This document shows positions 4,806 to 6,528 of a stretch of 6,528 nt of DNA, in pieces. The position numbers and the translations under genes are program-made. The first letter of the stretch is position 1; each line of letters starts with the position of its first letter. This DNA is from Candidatus Zixiibacteriota bacterium (GTDB lineage Bacteria; Zixibacteria; MSB-5A5; GN15; JAAZOE01), in assembly GCA_012797915.1 (NCBI GenBank), contig JAAZOE010000447.1, positions 1 through 6,528 on the forward strand, given 5' to 3'. The notes beneath the pieces are model-generated. The model saw only the letters and a program-made list of their open reading frames with translations. It made no database searches and was not told the origin of the DNA.

Positions 4806-6528
4806 CAAGCTACTTACATTATCATTGCTGGCCTCGTTTCTGATCCTGATCTCGGCCTCCTTCTCCTACGCCGCGAATTCGGTTACCTACGGTTCTGCCG
4901 ACGTCTGCCCCATGCCTGCTGGTGCTAAGGTTTACATTCCCGTGACGGTTGCCAATGATGCCGCCCTGGCCGCTCTCGACATCGTCGGGAAAACGGTGAC
5001 GCTGACCAACGGCGTCACGGTCAAGGTCAACGCGGTCGTCTTTGACAACCTGATGAGCGACGTCAACGTCCTCGATACCCGCTATCCTATCGACCTCGTC
5101 GGCGATAATTTCCGCTTCGGCGCGGTCAAGGTGGCTGGGGTCGACTTGGCCGTTGGCTCCGGTCGGATCGCGACGCTCGAGTGCGAGTTCGTGTCCGACT
5201 GTTTGCTCGGTTCCGCCGGCATTGAGGCGGCGACGGCCGATTTCTGCGGCACCGACGTTTCCACGGCCTTTGTCAGCGCGGCCGCGGTTGCGATCACCCC
5301 GACGGTCAATGGCGGCGCCATCAACGTCGTCAACCATGCGCCCTCCATCACCTTCTGTCCGGATGATTTCGAAATCTACTGGAACGGAGGTTCGGTGAGC
5401 GTCACGTTGACGGCTGATGATCCCGACCTGGCCTGCGGATGCGATGCCCTGACGTTCTCCCTGGTGAGCGGCATTGGCCAAATCACCGCCGCCGGCAAGT
5501 ATACCTACGCCGGCGACAGAGACGACATCGGCTGCAACACCGTCGTGGTCCAAGTGGCCGACGAATACGGCGGCACGGCGACCTGCGAGTTCAACGTCGA
5601 CGTGTTGAACTATGCCCCGATCTTCACCGGCTTCACCGCCGGCACGGAGACCATCGCGTGCGGTGACACCGTGTTCACGTCCTGGGATCTCGATTTCCAC
5701 GTGTTCCCGATCGTCACCGACCCCGACATGGGCCCGCAGGCTCTGACCTACACGCTGCTGGAATGGACCGGCGGCGGCGATGCCCCGATTCTCGATCCGA
5801 ACACCGGTGAACTCTCCTGGGATCCGGCGTTCGATTCCGATTACTGGGGCAACCACACGGTGACCGTCATCGTCAACGATGGCGCGCCGCTGGATGAATG
5901 CAACCGGTGGAACGCCGATACCTGCAGCTTCGTGCTGCACGTGGTCGGCTTCGCCGTGTCGGTCGAGAAAGTCCACGATGCGATCCAGGGTCATCAGACC
6001 GAAGTGTCCGTCTATCTCGATTCCGCGATGATGGGCATGTGGACGTATACCGAGGACTTTATCGGCGGCTTTGACATCCTCCTGGCGTATGACGCTTCGG
6101 CGTTGACCTTCATCACCGCCGAACCCGGCGCGTTGCTGGAAGAGTTCAACTGGGAGTATTTCACGTATCGGTATGGTCCCAACGGCAACTGCGGCGACGC
6201 CTGCCCGTCCGGCATGGTTCGTCTGGTCGGTATGGCCGAAATCAACAACGGCGTTCAGAGTTCCGACCTGATTACCCATCCCGGAGAGTTGGCCAAGCTA
6301 ACGTTCCTGGTCACGAATGACCGGACCTTCGAATGCCAGTATGCCCCGATCAACTTCTACTGGTTCGACTGTGGTGACAACGCTCTGTCGGATGTCACCG
6401 GTCGCTTCCTGTATGTGGGCGACAGTGTGCTCTTCTTCGAAGGCACGCCGTACCCCGAAGATTCGTGGCCCTATGGCTTCGACGGCGCCGAGCCGAATTG
6501 CTGGGATACCCTCCTGATCGAAGCGCAG
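4795..6528 (+). CDS. Secreted multidomain cohesin-like / Ig-like protein, N-terminal part (3' end outside window)
   Basis: The frame is open for 578 codons to the window edge, so the gene is truncated here. ATG 4795 follows AAGGAG (4782-4787) by 7 bases; the ATG at 4790 is followed at once by a stop. A Sec signal peptide spans about 1-26 (LLTLSLLASFLILISASFSYA|AN). Residues about 28-178 look like a cohesin-type beta-sandwich (VYIPVTVANDAALAALDI). Residues 180-271 (NHAPSITFC, DDPDL, VVVQVADEYGG) and 272-385 (NYAPIFTGF, DPDMG, TVTVIVNDG) look like Ig/cadherin-like modules. Residues 386 to about 545 look like a second cohesin-like domain (GGFDILLAYDASALTF, GELAKLTFLV). There are 17 cysteines, which suggests disulfides outside the cell. 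Cohesin-like folds usually bind dockerin-type partners or carbohydrate; which applies here is unknown. A dockerin or C-terminal sorting domain might follow beyond the window. Expression probably depends on the promoter at 4443-4470 and the long leader. Confidence 0.92.
   Translation, partial: MKHNKLLTLSLLASFLILISASFSYAANSVTYGSADVCPMPAGAKVYIPVTVANDAALAALDIVGKTVTLTNGVTVKVNAVVFDNLMSDVNVLDTRYPIDLVGDNFRFGAVKVAGVDLAVGSGRIATLECEFVSDCLLGSAGIEAATADFCGTDVSTAFVSAAAVAITPTVNGGAINVVNHAPSITFCPDDFEIYWNGGSVSVTLTADDPDLACGCDALTFSLVSGIGQITAAGKYTYAGDRDDIGCNTVVVQVADEYGGTATCEFNVDVLNYAPIFTGFTAGTETIACGDTVFTSWDLDFHVFPIVTDPDMGPQALTYTLLEWTGGGDAPILDPNTGELSWDPAFDSDYWGNHTVTVIVNDGAPLDECNRWNADTCSFVLHVVGFAVSVEKVHDAIQGHQTEVSVYLDSAMMGMWTYTEDFIGGFDILLAYDASALTFITAEPGALLEEFNWEYFTYRYGPNGNCGDACPSGMVRLVGMAEINNGVQSSDLITHPGELAKLTFLVTNDRTFECQYAPINFYWFDCGDNALSDVTGRFLYVGDSVLFFEGTPYPEDSWPYGFDGAEPNCWDTLLIEAQ

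Noticed and set aside
4822..6279. 485-codon antisense open frame opposite the secreted protein gene
   Set aside because: The sense frame has a ribosome site, signal peptide and clear domain patterns. The antisense product is Gly/Asp/Arg-rich low-complexity sequence typical of a shadow frame.

Overview
The window reads as chromosome from a GC-rich, diderm (outer-membrane-bearing) bacterium. Evidence for this is an NtrC-type sigma-54 regulator, a signal-peptide protein ending like an outer-membrane beta-barrel (C-terminal Phe), and a Cys-rich secreted protein built from cohesin-like and Ig/cadherin-like modules. That last architecture is common in FCB-type environmental lineages such as candidate phylum Zixibacteria. 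The lineage is an inference from style, not a match to any marker gene. All confident genes are on the + strand. No rRNA, tRNA, CRISPR array, transposase or integrase is visible.

Region 1 (1-1885): a two-component pair. The 3' end of a soluble-type histidine kinase (only the end of the dimerisation domain and the ATPase domain are in the window) overlaps by ATGA a complete NtrC-family response regulator (receiver, sigma-54 AAA+ and Fis-type HTH domains).

Region 2 (1886-2057): a 172-bp gap holding an 18-bp near-perfect palindrome, a 13-bp in-frame direct repeat, a possible three-way-junction RNA and a possible 39-codon leader ORF. That ORF ends in an ATGA overlap with the next gene. Two weak sigma-54-like -24 elements are also present.

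Region 3 (2058-4407): a tight two-gene unit. The first gene encodes an exported, all-helical protein made of four diverged repeats of about 66 residues. The second starts at TTG 10 bp downstream, with its Shine-Dalgarno overlapping the previous stop codon, and encodes a predicted outer-membrane beta-barrel of unknown function. A periplasmic helical partner plus barrel is a plausible envelope module. The neighbouring two-component system may control it, but the sequence does not prove this.

Region 4 (4408-4794): a 387-bp AT-rich gap (about 42% GC by my count over 4501-4800, against about 65% in a sampled stretch of the upstream gene). It opens with a good extended -10 sigma-70-type promoter (TTGACA-N16-TACCAT with TG). 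About 318 nt of leader follow, with at least four hairpins, competing pairings around repeated GTAC cores, an internal CCTCCT that could pair with the downstream Shine-Dalgarno, and a possible 59-codon ORF overlapping the next start. I do not recognise a known riboswitch. This leader is the best candidate here for something undescribed.

Region 5 (4795-6528): the 5' 578 codons of a large secreted multidomain protein, open to the window edge: signal peptide, cohesin-like domain, two Ig/cadherin-like domains, a second cohesin-like domain and 17 cysteines. The leader presumably controls its expression.
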